The notes: a model not told the origin generated them from the letters alone. A DNA stretch of 51,936 nucleotides from Candidatus Gastranaerophilales bacterium (GCA_944324855.1 CALUXY010000011.1:1-51936), one strand, 5' to 3'. Positions 43,511-51,742 are shown, counted from the stretch's first letter. Program-made: numbers and translations.

Positions 43511-45051
43511 ATAATAATGATTCAATTTTTCTTGTACATAACGGTAAAAATATAACCTGCAAGGAATTTAAACAAACAGTAAAAAAGCAAATTACTTATA
43601 TAAAAACTCTTACTCCTGCAGAAGTTGTTTTATCAGGAGATGACACTTATACATTACTTGTGAATCTTTTCAGCTGTATTTATTTAAAAATTCCAACGGT
43701 TTTGATTGGAGATAAAACACGTCTGCAATATGTCGATGGAATTTATATTGATAAAGTTGTCAATTCAACAGAAGAATCAGAGATTGGCGGACTTGATTTA
43801 GAATATACAATCAGTTTTTTAACTTCAGGATCAACAGGTGCTCCTAAAAAAATCAATATTTCTTTAAGGAATCTGATTGCAGAAGCGGAAGATATGATAG
43901 AAGCTATTGATTTTTCAAAAGCTGCACAATTTATTACAACAACAACGCTTGCACATCATTACGGTTGTACGGTTTGTTTATTTGTTCCTATGTTATTAAA
44001 TATTCCGATTAATACAAAACGTATTTTATATCCTGAAGAAATAATAATGGAGAATACAGCACTTATTTCCTCTCCGTCATTTTTAAGTAAACTTGTTAAA
44101 TATTCTGTCCTGCCTCCTAATATGCCTTTGGTTATAACATCTGCAGGAGCAAAACTGGAAGTTAACGTATTTGATTATTGGGATAAATATACAAGGATAG
44201 TTGATATGTACGGATGTACCGAGACCGGAGTTCTGGCTTATAAAGATACTCCAAATCAAAATATGAAACTTCTAAAACGGGTAAAGATTAATAATAACAT
44301 TGTAAAATGTCCGTATATGACATCAGAAGAATTTCAATTATCAGATTCTATAGAGATATTACCTGACGGAATAAGAGTTTTGGGCCGCAGCGACAGAATT
44401 GTAAAAATTCAGGAAGAAAGAATTTCTCTTGCTGAAATAGAAAAATATATAAACGAAATTGATGATATAGAACAATCGTACTGTTTAAAAATAGGTGAAA
44501 AACTTGCTGCTGTTGTGATATTAACAGATGACGGTAAAAATAAATTAATTAAAGACGGGTTATTTGATTTTATAAAAAATTTAAAATCGTTACTAAAAGA
44601 AAAAACAAGAATTGTCCCTCAAAAATGGAAATTTTTGGATGAATTTCCGCAAAATTCTCTCGGGAAAACGGATAATGATTATATTAAATCTTTATTTAAT
44701 ATAAATCTTACACTTCCGCTTGTAAAAAAACGGGATGAAAATCAACTGGAACTTGTATTTTTAAAAGACAGTAATTTTTTCAAAGGTCATTTTACAAATT
44801 ATCCGATTGTACCGGGGGTTGTTCAATTGTATTTTGCAAGTTTTTATATAAACGAATTATTCGGGTTAAAATTAGATATGGGGCAGTTAAAGAAAATTAA
44901 GTTTTCAAATCTTATGTTTCCGGACAAAAGTGTTGATTTGATATTTACTGATAAAAACGACAGTATTTTGTATAAATACCAAAAAGGTGATAAAGTATAT
45001 TCAAGCGGACAGTTTCCTAAGAGAAATATTTTTTTAGAGGGTAATAAATGA
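43504..45051 (+). CDS. Fused acyl-ACP ligase (AMP-binding) and hotdog dehydratase, ApeH-ApeI-like
   Basis: A 515-residue two-domain protein with a GTG start. Residues 1 to about 395 are an adenylate-forming ligase: FLTSGSTGAPKKIN (P-loop), DMYGCTETG, RVLGRSDRIVKI and the C-terminal catalytic Lys in FPQNSLGKTDND. It would activate the aryl starter acid. Residues about 410-515 are a FabZ/ApeI-like hotdog domain: SNFFKGHFTNYPIVPGVVQLYFAS, with the His of GHF and the PGVVQ helix. In the APE clusters I know, ligase and dehydratase are separate neighbouring genes, so this is a fusion. It overlaps the thioesterase gene by 4 nt. Confidence 0.85.
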   Translation: MLDNNDSIFLVHNGKNITCKEFKQTVKKQITYIKTLTPAEVVLSGDDTYTLLVNLFSCIYLKIPTVLIGDKTRLQYVDGIYIDKVVNSTEESEIGGLDLEYTISFLTSGSTGAPKKINISLRNLIAEAEDMIEAIDFSKAAQFITTTTLAHHYGCTVCLFVPMLLNIPINTKRILYPEEIIMENTALISSPSFLSKLVKYSVLPPNMPLVITSAGAKLEVNVFDYWDKYTRIVDMYGCTETGVLAYKDTPNQNMKLLKRVKINNNIVKCPYMTSEEFQLSDSIEILPDGIRVLGRSDRIVKIQEERISLAEIEKYINEIDDIEQSYCLKIGEKLAAVVILTDDGKNKLIKDGLFDFIKNLKSLLKEKTRIVPQKWKFLDEFPQNSLGKTDNDYIKSLFNINLTLPLVKKRDENQLELVFLKDSNFFKGHFTNYPIVPGVVQLYFASFYINELFGLKLDMGQLKKIKFSNLMFPDKSVDLIFTDKNDSILYKYQKGDKVYSSGQFPKRNIFLEGNK

Positions 45052-45494
45052 TAAAAACGACAACATATTTAGACGTACAATTTTATGATTTGGATCCGAT
45101 GAATATTGTCTGGCATGGGAATTATATCAAGTATCTTGAGCAAGCAAGATGCGAAATGCTTGCAAAAATCGGATACTCGTACACTGATATGTATAATGAC
45201 GGAGTTATGTATCCGATTGCGAAAATGGAATTTAAATATATCAAACCTTCAAAATTCGGGGACAAACTTAAAATTGTTTGCGAACTAACGGATATTGAAC
45301 CGTCATTAAATATTAATTATACAATATATGATTCAAAAACAAATGAAAAACTTTTTAAAGCAAAATCAATGCAGATATGTGTAGACAAACATTCTATGGA
45401 AAGCATATATGAAGCACCTGTGAGAATGAAGGAGAAAGTTAAAGAGTATGAAAAATCTATGGAAAATATTAATTGTATATCTGATAACGTCTAG
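45048..45494 (+). CDS. Acyl-CoA/ACP thioesterase, YbgC type (ApeK-like)
   Basis: A 148-residue hotdog thioesterase. VQFYDLDPMNIVWHGNYIKYLEQARCEML is the 4-hydroxybenzoyl-CoA thioesterase signature, with the catalytic Asp in YDLDPM and HGNY following. It would release or proofread acyl chains in the pathway. It overlaps the ligase gene by 4 nt and the LolA-like gene by 47 nt. Confidence 0.87.
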   Translation: MIKTTTYLDVQFYDLDPMNIVWHGNYIKYLEQARCEMLAKIGYSYTDMYNDGVMYPIAKMEFKYIKPSKFGDKLKIVCELTDIEPSLNINYTIYDSKTNEKLFKAKSMQICVDKHSMESIYEAPVRMKEKVKEYEKSMENINCISDNV

Positions 45495-45957
45495 TTGTGT
45501 GATGGCATCAGATGTTTTTAATCATCCCTCATCCGCAAAAAATATTATGGCATCAATTCCTGATTTCGGGAATGTTCATTGTGCTTTTACGCAGACAAAA
45601 ACTATTCCGAATTCCCCTGCGGTATTAAAATCCGGCGGTGATTTTGTTTTTGATAAAAATAAAGGGGTAGTATTTTATACAAAATATCCTGTAAAAATGA
45701 CGACAGCATATACTAAAAATGAACAGGTAAATAAAATTATCAACGATGTCATAAACAAAAAATATGCTTCACTGGAAAAGAATTTTAATTTTTATTTTGT
45801 AAATAATTCTGTTTGGGAATTGGGACTTGTTCCTAAAAACCCTCAGATGAAACGTTATGTAAAAAGCCTCTATATTTCAGGCAAAACAGATATCCACACA
45901 ATAGAAATTCGAAACGTTGACGGAACTGTCACAAGAATAAATTTTAAGGTAGGTTGA
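45448..45957 (+). CDS. LolA-like periplasmic outer-membrane lipoprotein carrier (ApeL-like)
   Basis: A 169-residue exported protein with a signal peptide (about 1-20, ending CVMAS). VHCAFTQTKTIPNSPAVLKSGGDFVFDKNKGVVFYTKYPV is the start of the LolA beta-sheet (typically F.Q.K......L.S.G...F...kGl.W....P). In APE clusters a LolA-like protein is thought to ferry the lipid product to the outer membrane. The first 47 nt overlap the thioesterase gene; its stop overlaps the exporter ATG. Confidence 0.8.
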   Translation: MKNLWKILIVYLITSSCVMASDVFNHPSSAKNIMASIPDFGNVHCAFTQTKTIPNSPAVLKSGGDFVFDKNKGVVFYTKYPVKMTTAYTKNEQVNKIINDVINKKYASLEKNFNFYFVNNSVWELGLVPKNPQMKRYVKSLYISGKTDIHTIEIRNVDGTVTRINFKVG

Positions 45958-47975
45958 TGAAAAGAATTTATTTATTATTAATTGTTTTTTTTATTGGTTT
46001 ATTTATTTCTGTTCTGCATAAACCAACCGTTGAAACAGATATTTTAAAAGCTGTTTTGAAACCTAATGCACAATCAGAGATTTTGCTTGATATTAACAGA
46101 CATTCAAATTCCGATATCAATGTTATTTTTGAATCAGATACTTCCGATAATTTAAAAAAACAGTCTGACAGTTTTATAAAAGAAATAAAAGAAAATAACC
46201 TTGGAGATATAATATCTTCCGATAATGCGGAATACTTATCGCTTTTGAATAAGCATCCCAAGGTATTTTTAACATATAAAACCAGAAATTTGCTTTTAAA
46301 CAAAGAATATGAAAAAGTTGCTCAAAACAGTATGAATCTTTTATACAATCCGATAGGCATACCTCTTGTTTCTGTGGACAAAGATCCATATCTTTTTGTG
46401 ACCGATTACGTTACATCAAACTTTCACGGATATGTATTTGATAGTGACAAATTTTATTCCATACTGAAAATTCGTCCGCACGATACAGGAAAAATAATTT
46501 CTTTATCAAAAAATTATGATGCATATTTGTCCGGCACACCTGTTCATTCTTATAAAACGGCTCAAAAATCAAATTTTCAAATAAACTTATTCTGTTTTAT
46601 TGCAACGATTTTTGTTATTTGGCTTTGCCATTATGTATTTAATTCTTATAAAATATTCTTTCCGATAATGCTCAGTATATTATTTGGTTTCGCATCAGGG
46701 TATATTGTAACAACTCTTACCTTTCACACTCTGCATGTCCTGACAATGGTATTTGCAACAACATTAATCGGTATTGGAATAGATTATTCGATACATTATT
46801 ATTCACATAAAACGCATGACAAACTGTTTTACAAAAACCTGTCATCTGCAATGCTTACAACAGTTATTGCATTTTTACTCCTGTTAATCCCTAATATCCC
46901 ATTGTTAAATCAGATATCAATATACACAATCGGGGGGCTTATAGGGGTTTACCTTTTTGTTATAACAGTATTTCCTTATCTACCGTTTGAATCAGGTAGG
47001 GTTCGAGAAAATATACCGTTATTTAAAATCGATAAGAAAAAGTTTTATATAGTTGTTTTTTCAATTATAATGCTTGGCAGTTTTTTCCTGAAAACGGATG
47101 ACAGTATAAAAAATCTTTATAAACCTGATAAAACTTTATTCAAGGCGGAACAAATCAACCAAAGACTTACAAACCCTCAAAATAAAGATGTAAGTTTTAT
47201 TGTTGTTAATTCCTTAGTAGAAGAAGAACAGGTAACAGACATTCTAAATAAATATAATGTTGAATATTTATGCCGGACAAAGTTTGTACCGTCTTCTGTC
47301 AGACAAAAAGAAAACATACGTCTGGTTAATGATTTATACAGGAATAATTTAAACAGCTATGCGGCATTTTTGACACCTTCGCAAAAACAAAATCTAATAA
47401 CACAAAATAATTCAATAATCGAATGTTTTGTTCTGAAATCGTTTTATCTTGAAAGTAACAAATCGTTTATTATTGCCTATAACCTCAAAAAAGATATACT
47501 GAATAGCTTAAAGGATATTCAAATAGTTAATATTCAAAAAGATGTATCCCAAACTCTTTTCCAGTGCAGAAAGAATATTGAACCGATAATTCCGTTGTTG
47601 TTTGCTGCATTATTGGGATTTTTGTATCTGTTGTACAAAAGATCGGCATTTAAAATACTTATTCCCCCTCTGTTAGGGGTTTTAATAAGTATTTCCGTAT
47701 CGCAGTTATTCGGGATAAGCATAAATATTTTTACTATCCTCACAATATTTTTAATAATCGGATTTACGATTGATTATTCTATCTTCAAATCCAATGGCGG
47801 CAGGCAGTCAGATATAGCAGTATTTGCAGCATGTTTATCAACCGTATTTTCATTTTTCTTACTGTCTTTCACAAGCTTTAAACTTATAAGTTCGCTAGGA
47901 ATACTGTTATCTGTCGGGATTGCGGCTTCGTATATTTCAAGCTGTGTATTATTAGATGATACGGAAAAAATATAA
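45957..47975 (+). CDS. MMPL/RND-superfamily exporter (ApeM-like)
   Basis: 672 residues from the ATG at 45957, which overlaps the preceding TGA. One N-terminal helix, a periplasmic domain (about 25-205), five helices, a second periplasmic domain (about 375-530) and five more helices give the duplicated RND plan at roughly half the length of AcrB, as in MMPL proteins. GIGIDYSIHYYSHKT and IGFTIDYSIFKSNG are the paired proton-relay (GxxxDY) motifs. It would lift the product from the inner membrane towards the LolA-like carrier. Its 3' end overlaps a convergent gene by 202 nt. Confidence 0.88.
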   Translation: MKRIYLLLIVFFIGLFISVLHKPTVETDILKAVLKPNAQSEILLDINRHSNSDINVIFESDTSDNLKKQSDSFIKEIKENNLGDIISSDNAEYLSLLNKHPKVFLTYKTRNLLLNKEYEKVAQNSMNLLYNPIGIPLVSVDKDPYLFVTDYVTSNFHGYVFDSDKFYSILKIRPHDTGKIISLSKNYDAYLSGTPVHSYKTAQKSNFQINLFCFIATIFVIWLCHYVFNSYKIFFPIMLSILFGFASGYIVTTLTFHTLHVLTMVFATTLIGIGIDYSIHYYSHKTHDKLFYKNLSSAMLTTVIAFLLLLIPNIPLLNQISIYTIGGLIGVYLFVITVFPYLPFESGRVRENIPLFKIDKKKFYIVVFSIIMLGSFFLKTDDSIKNLYKPDKTLFKAEQINQRLTNPQNKDVSFIVVNSLVEEEQVTDILNKYNVEYLCRTKFVPSSVRQKENIRLVNDLYRNNLNSYAAFLTPSQKQNLITQNNSIIECFVLKSFYLESNKSFIIAYNLKKDILNSLKDIQIVNIQKDVSQTLFQCRKNIEPIIPLLFAALLGFLYLLYKRSAFKILIPPLLGVLISISVSQLFGISINIFTILTIFLIIGFTIDYSIFKSNGGRQSDIAVFAACLSTVFSFFLLSFTSFKLISSLGILLSVGIAASYISSCVLLDDTEKI

Positions 47976-48406
47976 TCACCAAGTTTAAAACTTACAGAAT
48001 CTGAAAGTCCTGATTTATATCTTGCTTCATAATCTGTCCAGAGCTGGTAAAACTCAATTTTTGATAATTCTTTTGTGATGTTGTAATGTTCAAGGATAGA
48101 TTTAAAATCCCGTTTTTTCATAAATTCAATATCAACACCTATGGTATCTTTTGAAAACCCGACAAGTACAATATCTTTTGAATGTGAAATACTAAAATTG
48201 ATGCCGCTATTAATATAAGGTTTTCCTTTTTTATCAATTTTGATATCGTAGCTATTTATATCGTAGAAATGTTTTAAACCATAATCCAGTAAACATCTTC
48301 CTGATGCATGCTGAATAAGCTTTTTTTCATTTTTTATTTCTTTCTGTGCAAACCTTCTGACTATTTCAGGTTTTATATTGTTAATACGAGTATAGATTAA
48401 TTTCAT
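47774..48406 (-). CDS. 4'-phosphopantetheinyl transferase (Sfp/AcpT-like)
   Basis: A 210-residue enzyme that would activate the two cluster ACPs. INFSISHSKDIVLVGFS, TIGVDIEFM (metal-binding Asp and Glu) and FYQLWTDYEARYKSGL (WxxxEAxxK) are the Sfp-type motifs in order. The ATG is half of a perfect 20-nt palindrome shared with the divergent acyltransferase gene, and there is no Shine-Dalgarno site. The last 67 codons lie antisense to the MMPL exporter. FKLGDYIFSVSSNNTQLEIYE within the overlap still reads like a PPTase C-terminal strand pair; the final 40 residues look unconstrained and may simply be antisense extension. Confidence 0.85.
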   Translation of the reverse strand: MKLIYTRINNIKPEIVRRFAQKEIKNEKKLIQHASGRCLLDYGLKHFYDINSYDIKIDKKGKPYINSGINFSISHSKDIVLVGFSKDTIGVDIEFMKKRDFKSILEHYNITKELSKIEFYQLWTDYEARYKSGLSDSVSFKLGDYIFSVSSNNTQLEIYEAAIPTDNSIPSELISLKLVKDSKKNENTVDKHAANTAISDCLPPLDLKIE

Positions 48407-48423
48407 GCTAAAATTTTAGCATG
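48404..48423. promoter_or_regulatory. Palindromic bidirectional promoter with both start codons inside
   Basis: CATGCTAAAATTTTAGCATG is a perfect 20-nt palindrome. On each strand it contains the extended -10 TGCTAAAAT, and each ATG begins 6 nt after that -10, so both mRNAs would be leaderless. The PPTase starts at its left end and the acyltransferase at its right end. Confidence 0.6.
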
Positions 48424-49317
48424 AAGAAAAAATGGTATCAGATAAAAGAATATTCTGCCGGAACAAAACGACTTTTATTTACCTGGCATGTTTATAAGTT
48501 ATTCGGGCGTAAACCTGTTGAATGGATTGCACGGATTATCGGGTTTGTAACTTTAATACTGCACTCAGATATAAGAAAATATTCAAGGATTTATTTTGAT
48601 ACCCTCTATAAATATACAGGAAATAAACAGTATAAACCTTGTTTTGCGAATTATTTCAGACACACACAGTCTTACGCATTATCACTTGTTGATAAAATGG
48701 AAGTGTATGCAGATACAAAAGATTTTCATCTTACATTTGATGATTATGAACTCAAACAGGATTTATCAAAAGGCGGTGTATTTTTTATTATAACTCATAC
48801 CGGGAATATTGAGCTTTTAAGAAACTTCATGAAAGATAAAGACCATAAAAAAACAAATATTTTTATGCAAAAATCACACTGTGAAAAGTTTAATAATTTT
48901 ATAAATTCTCTCTCTCAAACTTCTGATATAACAGTATATCCTGTTGAAGAAATCGGTATTGAAACGGCTCTAAATATAAAAACAAAGCTTGAAAACGGAG
49001 AGATTGTTTTGATGGCAGGAGATAGGCTGTCCGCACAAAATGATAATAAATGTTATGAAACAAAACTTTTAGGGCGAAAAGTTAGTCTTCCTTTAGGTAC
49101 GTTAAAATTTGCGCTTATGATGGAAGCACCGATTTATCTTCTGGCATGTTTGAAAAACGATGACGGAACATTCAAAATTGAGAGTGAAAAATTTAAAAGA
49201 GATAATTCAAGAAGTGATAACCTAAATAATCTCCAAAAACAATTTGCCAATTTCCTGGAAAGGATAACTCTTTTTAAACCGTATCAGTTTTATAATTTTT
49301 ATGACTTTTTTGAATAA
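48421..49317 (+). CDS. LpxL/HtrB-like lysophospholipid acyltransferase
   Basis: A 298-residue membrane-associated acyltransferase. FIITHTGNIELLR (about 122-134) holds the HxxxxE catalytic motif and VLMAGDRLSAQNDN (about 198-211) the second conserved block. It resembles the LpxL-type acyltransferase domain of ApeJ in APE clusters, where it is joined to a glycosyltransferase; no glycosyltransferase part is present here. It may attach the polyene to its lipid anchor. The start has no Shine-Dalgarno site. The stop abuts the convergent gene stop at 49318 with no space. Confidence 0.8.
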   Translation: MKKKWYQIKEYSAGTKRLLFTWHVYKLFGRKPVEWIARIIGFVTLILHSDIRKYSRIYFDTLYKYTGNKQYKPCFANYFRHTQSYALSLVDKMEVYADTKDFHLTFDDYELKQDLSKGGVFFIITHTGNIELLRNFMKDKDHKKTNIFMQKSHCEKFNNFINSLSQTSDITVYPVEEIGIETALNIKTKLENGEIVLMAGDRLSAQNDNKCYETKLLGRKVSLPLGTLKFALMMEAPIYLLACLKNDDGTFKIESEKFKRDNSRSDNLNNLQKQFANFLERITLFKPYQFYNFYDFFE

Positions 49318-49962
49318 TTATTTTTTTATCAATTCATCAAAATATAATAATTGGTTATTCATTTTAATAAACCATTCTTGCCCTTTAGGATTTCCTGATT
49401 TTGATTGTTGAGATTGAATATATTTTTCTAAATCTTTAGTTTTTTGTTGTTGTTTATAGTAATTATAAGACTTTTCAAAAGAAATTCTACGATTTGCCCA
49501 ATAATTATTTGCATAAATATATCTTTTTATATTTCTACCATATTCTTCATTAGTATTTAAAATTTTGGCATTAACAAAATAATTAGGAGCAATTTGCATC
49601 CAATAGTTCATATATTCACGATTATCTGCTTTAGGATACTCTAATTTTTTTCTTTTAAAAGTGATTTTTTTCTTTTTACCGTAAGATTTTATAGTTAATG
49701 TTATATTAGAATTCTCTTCTCCAAATAAAAGAGTTATAATTTCATTAGGTGTGTAGTTTTTTATATTTTTATCATTAATTTTATATAATTGGCTGCCAGG
49801 CATAATTCCGGCTTCACTTGCAGGCGTATTATCTAAAACATCAATAATAAAAGTTTTATTATGGTCATTTAAAATTCTAATTCCTGTTTCAGCATTTCCA
49901 GCTGCAAATGCTAAAGATACATTTAAGAATAGAGCACATAATAAAATCGAAAACTTTTTCAT
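49318..49962 (-). CDS. Secreted PDZ-domain protein of unknown function
   Basis: A 214-residue protein with a signal peptide (about 1-20, ending AFAAG). Residues about 25-105 form a PDZ-like domain: GIRILND at the first strand, DNTPASEAGIMPGSQLYKINDKNIKNYTPNEI as the core, as in HtrA or C-terminal processing proteases. No protease domain is attached. The C-terminal half is basic, Tyr/Asn/Gln-rich and probably helical. GGAG lies 9-10 nt before the ATG. Convergent with the acyltransferase gene and divergent from the TolC-like gene. Confidence 0.75.
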   Translation of the reverse strand: MKKFSILLCALFLNVSLAFAAGNAETGIRILNDHNKTFIIDVLDNTPASEAGIMPGSQLYKINDKNIKNYTPNEIITLLFGEENSNITLTIKSYGKKKKITFKRKKLEYPKADNREYMNYWMQIAPNYFVNAKILNTNEEYGRNIKRYIYANNYWANRRISFEKSYNYYKQQQKTKDLEKYIQSQQSKSGNPKGQEWFIKMNNQLLYFDELIKK

Positions 49963-49987
49963 AATAATATCTCCATTATATAAAAAT

Positions 49988-50015
49988 TTGTCATATTAAT
50001 TTTTTATCATAAAAT
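49988..50015 (+). promoter_or_regulatory. Promoter of the TolC-like gene
   Basis: TTGTCA (49988-49993), 16-nt spacer, TAAAAT (50010-50015), then 9 nt to the ATG at 50025. No Shine-Dalgarno site, so the mRNA is leaderless or nearly so. Confidence 0.5.
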
Positions 50016-50024
50016 TATTAGTAT

Positions 50025-51308
50025 ATGAAGAGATTTACACTGGCTGTATTAATAGTTCTTTATTTAGGGCTTGGAGCGTTTGCTGCTGACCCTTGTTCTA
50101 AAATGCCGTCTGCTTCAAACATGAACAAAATATCTCTGGAAGATGCCATGAATTTGGCACTTGAAGGGAATATTGAACTTCAGGAGCAGAGAAAAAATTT
50201 AGGTATCTCGCAAAATGATGTTAAACGTGCAAATGCTTTAAGAAACCCGCAATTTCAATCAAACCTCCTGATGGGACCTATTGCAAGAGGGAATTCCAGT
50301 CAGGTAGGAATTACATTACCTGTTGAAATAACAAAACGCGGTGCAAGAAAAAAGGCGGCTCAGGCTGAACTTTCGTATACCCAAAATAAAATTAAAGATT
50401 ACGAATTCAAACTAAAACTCAGAGTAAGAACGTCATATTTCAACCTGCTTGTAGAAAAATCGGAATTAAGAATATTGTTAGAACGCAAAGAACTTCTGGA
50501 GGAACTTTTGGAAATCGCTAAAAAACAGCCAAAAGACTCTCCGAACTATGAAATTGATATTCTTCAAGCAGATATGAAGCTAAAAAAACAACTGGTTAAA
50601 ATTAACCAGTCAAAAGCGGATATCAGAACCGCACAGTATAACTTTAATAAAGTACTGAATCTTGCAAACAATCCGACTTTATATGATGCAAAAGAAGATT
50701 CCGTTTTTAACAAGGCATTTTTTACTCAACTGGAACTTCCGGATTATAATGAGCTTGAATCGGTTGCATTTAAAAATCGATACGATATAAAAATGGCGGA
50801 AGACAAAGTTGAAAAAGCTAAAAGAGATATAACGGTTGCCGTAAGACAACGGGTTCCGGATTTATATGTATCAGGCGGTTATGCATTTGCACACGACGGC
50901 ACCTCAGGTGCGTATGTCGGTGCAGGGCTTGATATTCCGGCACTTTATCTTTATAATCCTGAAATTAAAAATGCCAAATTGGAATACGAAAAAGCTCAGC
51001 TTGAATATAATTCTATAGTGAATATTACCAAAAATGTTATTCACACCAACTATGATAAATTTATAATGGCACAGGAAAATGTTGAACATTATAGGGATAT
51101 CCTTGATGAATCCCGGGAAATACTCAATCTCTCAAAACAACGCTATCAAAAAGGGAAAACAACACTTACAAACCTGATTGTTGTAGAACATTCCCATCAG
51201 GAACTATTGAACGAATTTTTGGATGCAATGCAGGTATACTACAATTCATATATTGCACTTCTGCAAGAGGTCGGACTGGATAATTTTACAATTGATGTTG
51301 ATTTGTAA
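50025..51308 (+). CDS. TolC/OEP-family outer-membrane efflux protein
   Basis: A 427-residue protein with a signal peptide (about 1-20, ending AFAAD). The two OEP halves are visible: ISLEDAMNLALEGNIELQEQRKNLGISQNDVKRANALRNPQ (about 35-75) and ELESVAFKNRYDIKMAEDKVEKAKRDITVAVRQRVPDLYVSGGYAF (about 242-290). ITKRGARKKAAQAELSY is typical of CusC-like members. The C-terminal helix has ILNLSKQRYQKGKTTLTNLIVVEHSHQEL. It would form a trimeric exit duct for an RND or ABC pump; no cognate pump follows in the window. The MMPL exporter upstream is a possible but unproven partner. Confidence 0.92.
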   Translation: MKRFTLAVLIVLYLGLGAFAADPCSKMPSASNMNKISLEDAMNLALEGNIELQEQRKNLGISQNDVKRANALRNPQFQSNLLMGPIARGNSSQVGITLPVEITKRGARKKAAQAELSYTQNKIKDYEFKLKLRVRTSYFNLLVEKSELRILLERKELLEELLEIAKKQPKDSPNYEIDILQADMKLKKQLVKINQSKADIRTAQYNFNKVLNLANNPTLYDAKEDSVFNKAFFTQLELPDYNELESVAFKNRYDIKMAEDKVEKAKRDITVAVRQRVPDLYVSGGYAFAHDGTSGAYVGAGLDIPALYLYNPEIKNAKLEYEKAQLEYNSIVNITKNVIHTNYDKFIMAQENVEHYRDILDESREILNLSKQRYQKGKTTLTNLIVVEHSHQELLNEFLDAMQVYYNSYIALLQEVGLDNFTIDVDL

Positions 51309-51596
51309 AAACATATAAGGTAAATTACTTAATTTGTATTATTATCTTTTCTTTTTGGTTCCTTATTCTTTTTAGAAAAGAAAAAGGAACTGGAGCGTAG
51401 GGGATTGTCTTGGATTTCCTCCACGCTCGAATAGGCTCACTTTTAAGCCTTACGGCTTAGAAAGTTCGCAATTCTCGCTATCCGGACTTGCAGCCTTGCT
51501 GCATCGTCCGTACGGAAATCCGCTCGAACCTTTAAAGGGGTTCTCATCCTCCTACGGCTCCAAATAAAAAATAAACACAAAACTAATCTTTTAACC
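51309..51596. repeat. Repeat-rich intergenic region beside tRNA-Ala
   Basis: No real gene. It holds GTTCCTT/AAGGAAC arms (about 51359-51390). TGGAGCGTAGGGGATT (51391-51406) is an exact 16-nt copy of the tRNA-Ala 3' end at 51597-51612. A GC-rich block (about 51420-51560) contains several short palindromes. An open frame read through it on the minus strand also crosses the tRNA-Ala gene and is spurious. The duplicated tRNA end suggests an old integration site. Confidence 0.6.
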
Positions 51597-51669
51597 TGGA
51601 GCGTAGGGGATTCGAACCCCTGACCCCGACACTGCCAGTGTCGTGCGCTACCAACTGCGCTAACGCCCC
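51597..51669 (-). tRNA. tRNA-Ala (anticodon GGC)
   Basis: A 73-nt tRNA. The acceptor stem GGGGCGT pairs with ACGCTCC and includes the G3-U70 wobble that identifies tRNA-Ala. Anticodon stem CGACA/TGTCG encloses loop CTGGCAG, anticodon GGC (reads GCC, GCU). The T-arm is AGGGGTTCGAATCCCCT. CCA is not encoded; the discriminator base is A. Confidence 0.96.
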
Positions 51670-51707
51670 ATGTAATAACACTATAACATAAAATTTTATT
51701 ATGCATT

Positions 51708-51740
51708 AAAAAAGAATCGGATTTAATCCGATTCTTTTTT
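51708..51740. terminator. Terminator between the two tRNA genes
   Basis: A 15-bp perfect stem (51708-51722 with 51726-51740), 3-nt loop, T6 on both strands. It ends the tRNA-Leu transcript, so tRNA-Ala is transcribed separately. Confidence 0.9.
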
Positions 51741-51742
51741 AA

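Noticed and set aside
51708..51740. Both tRNAs as a single operon
   Set aside because: A perfect bidirectional terminator separates them.
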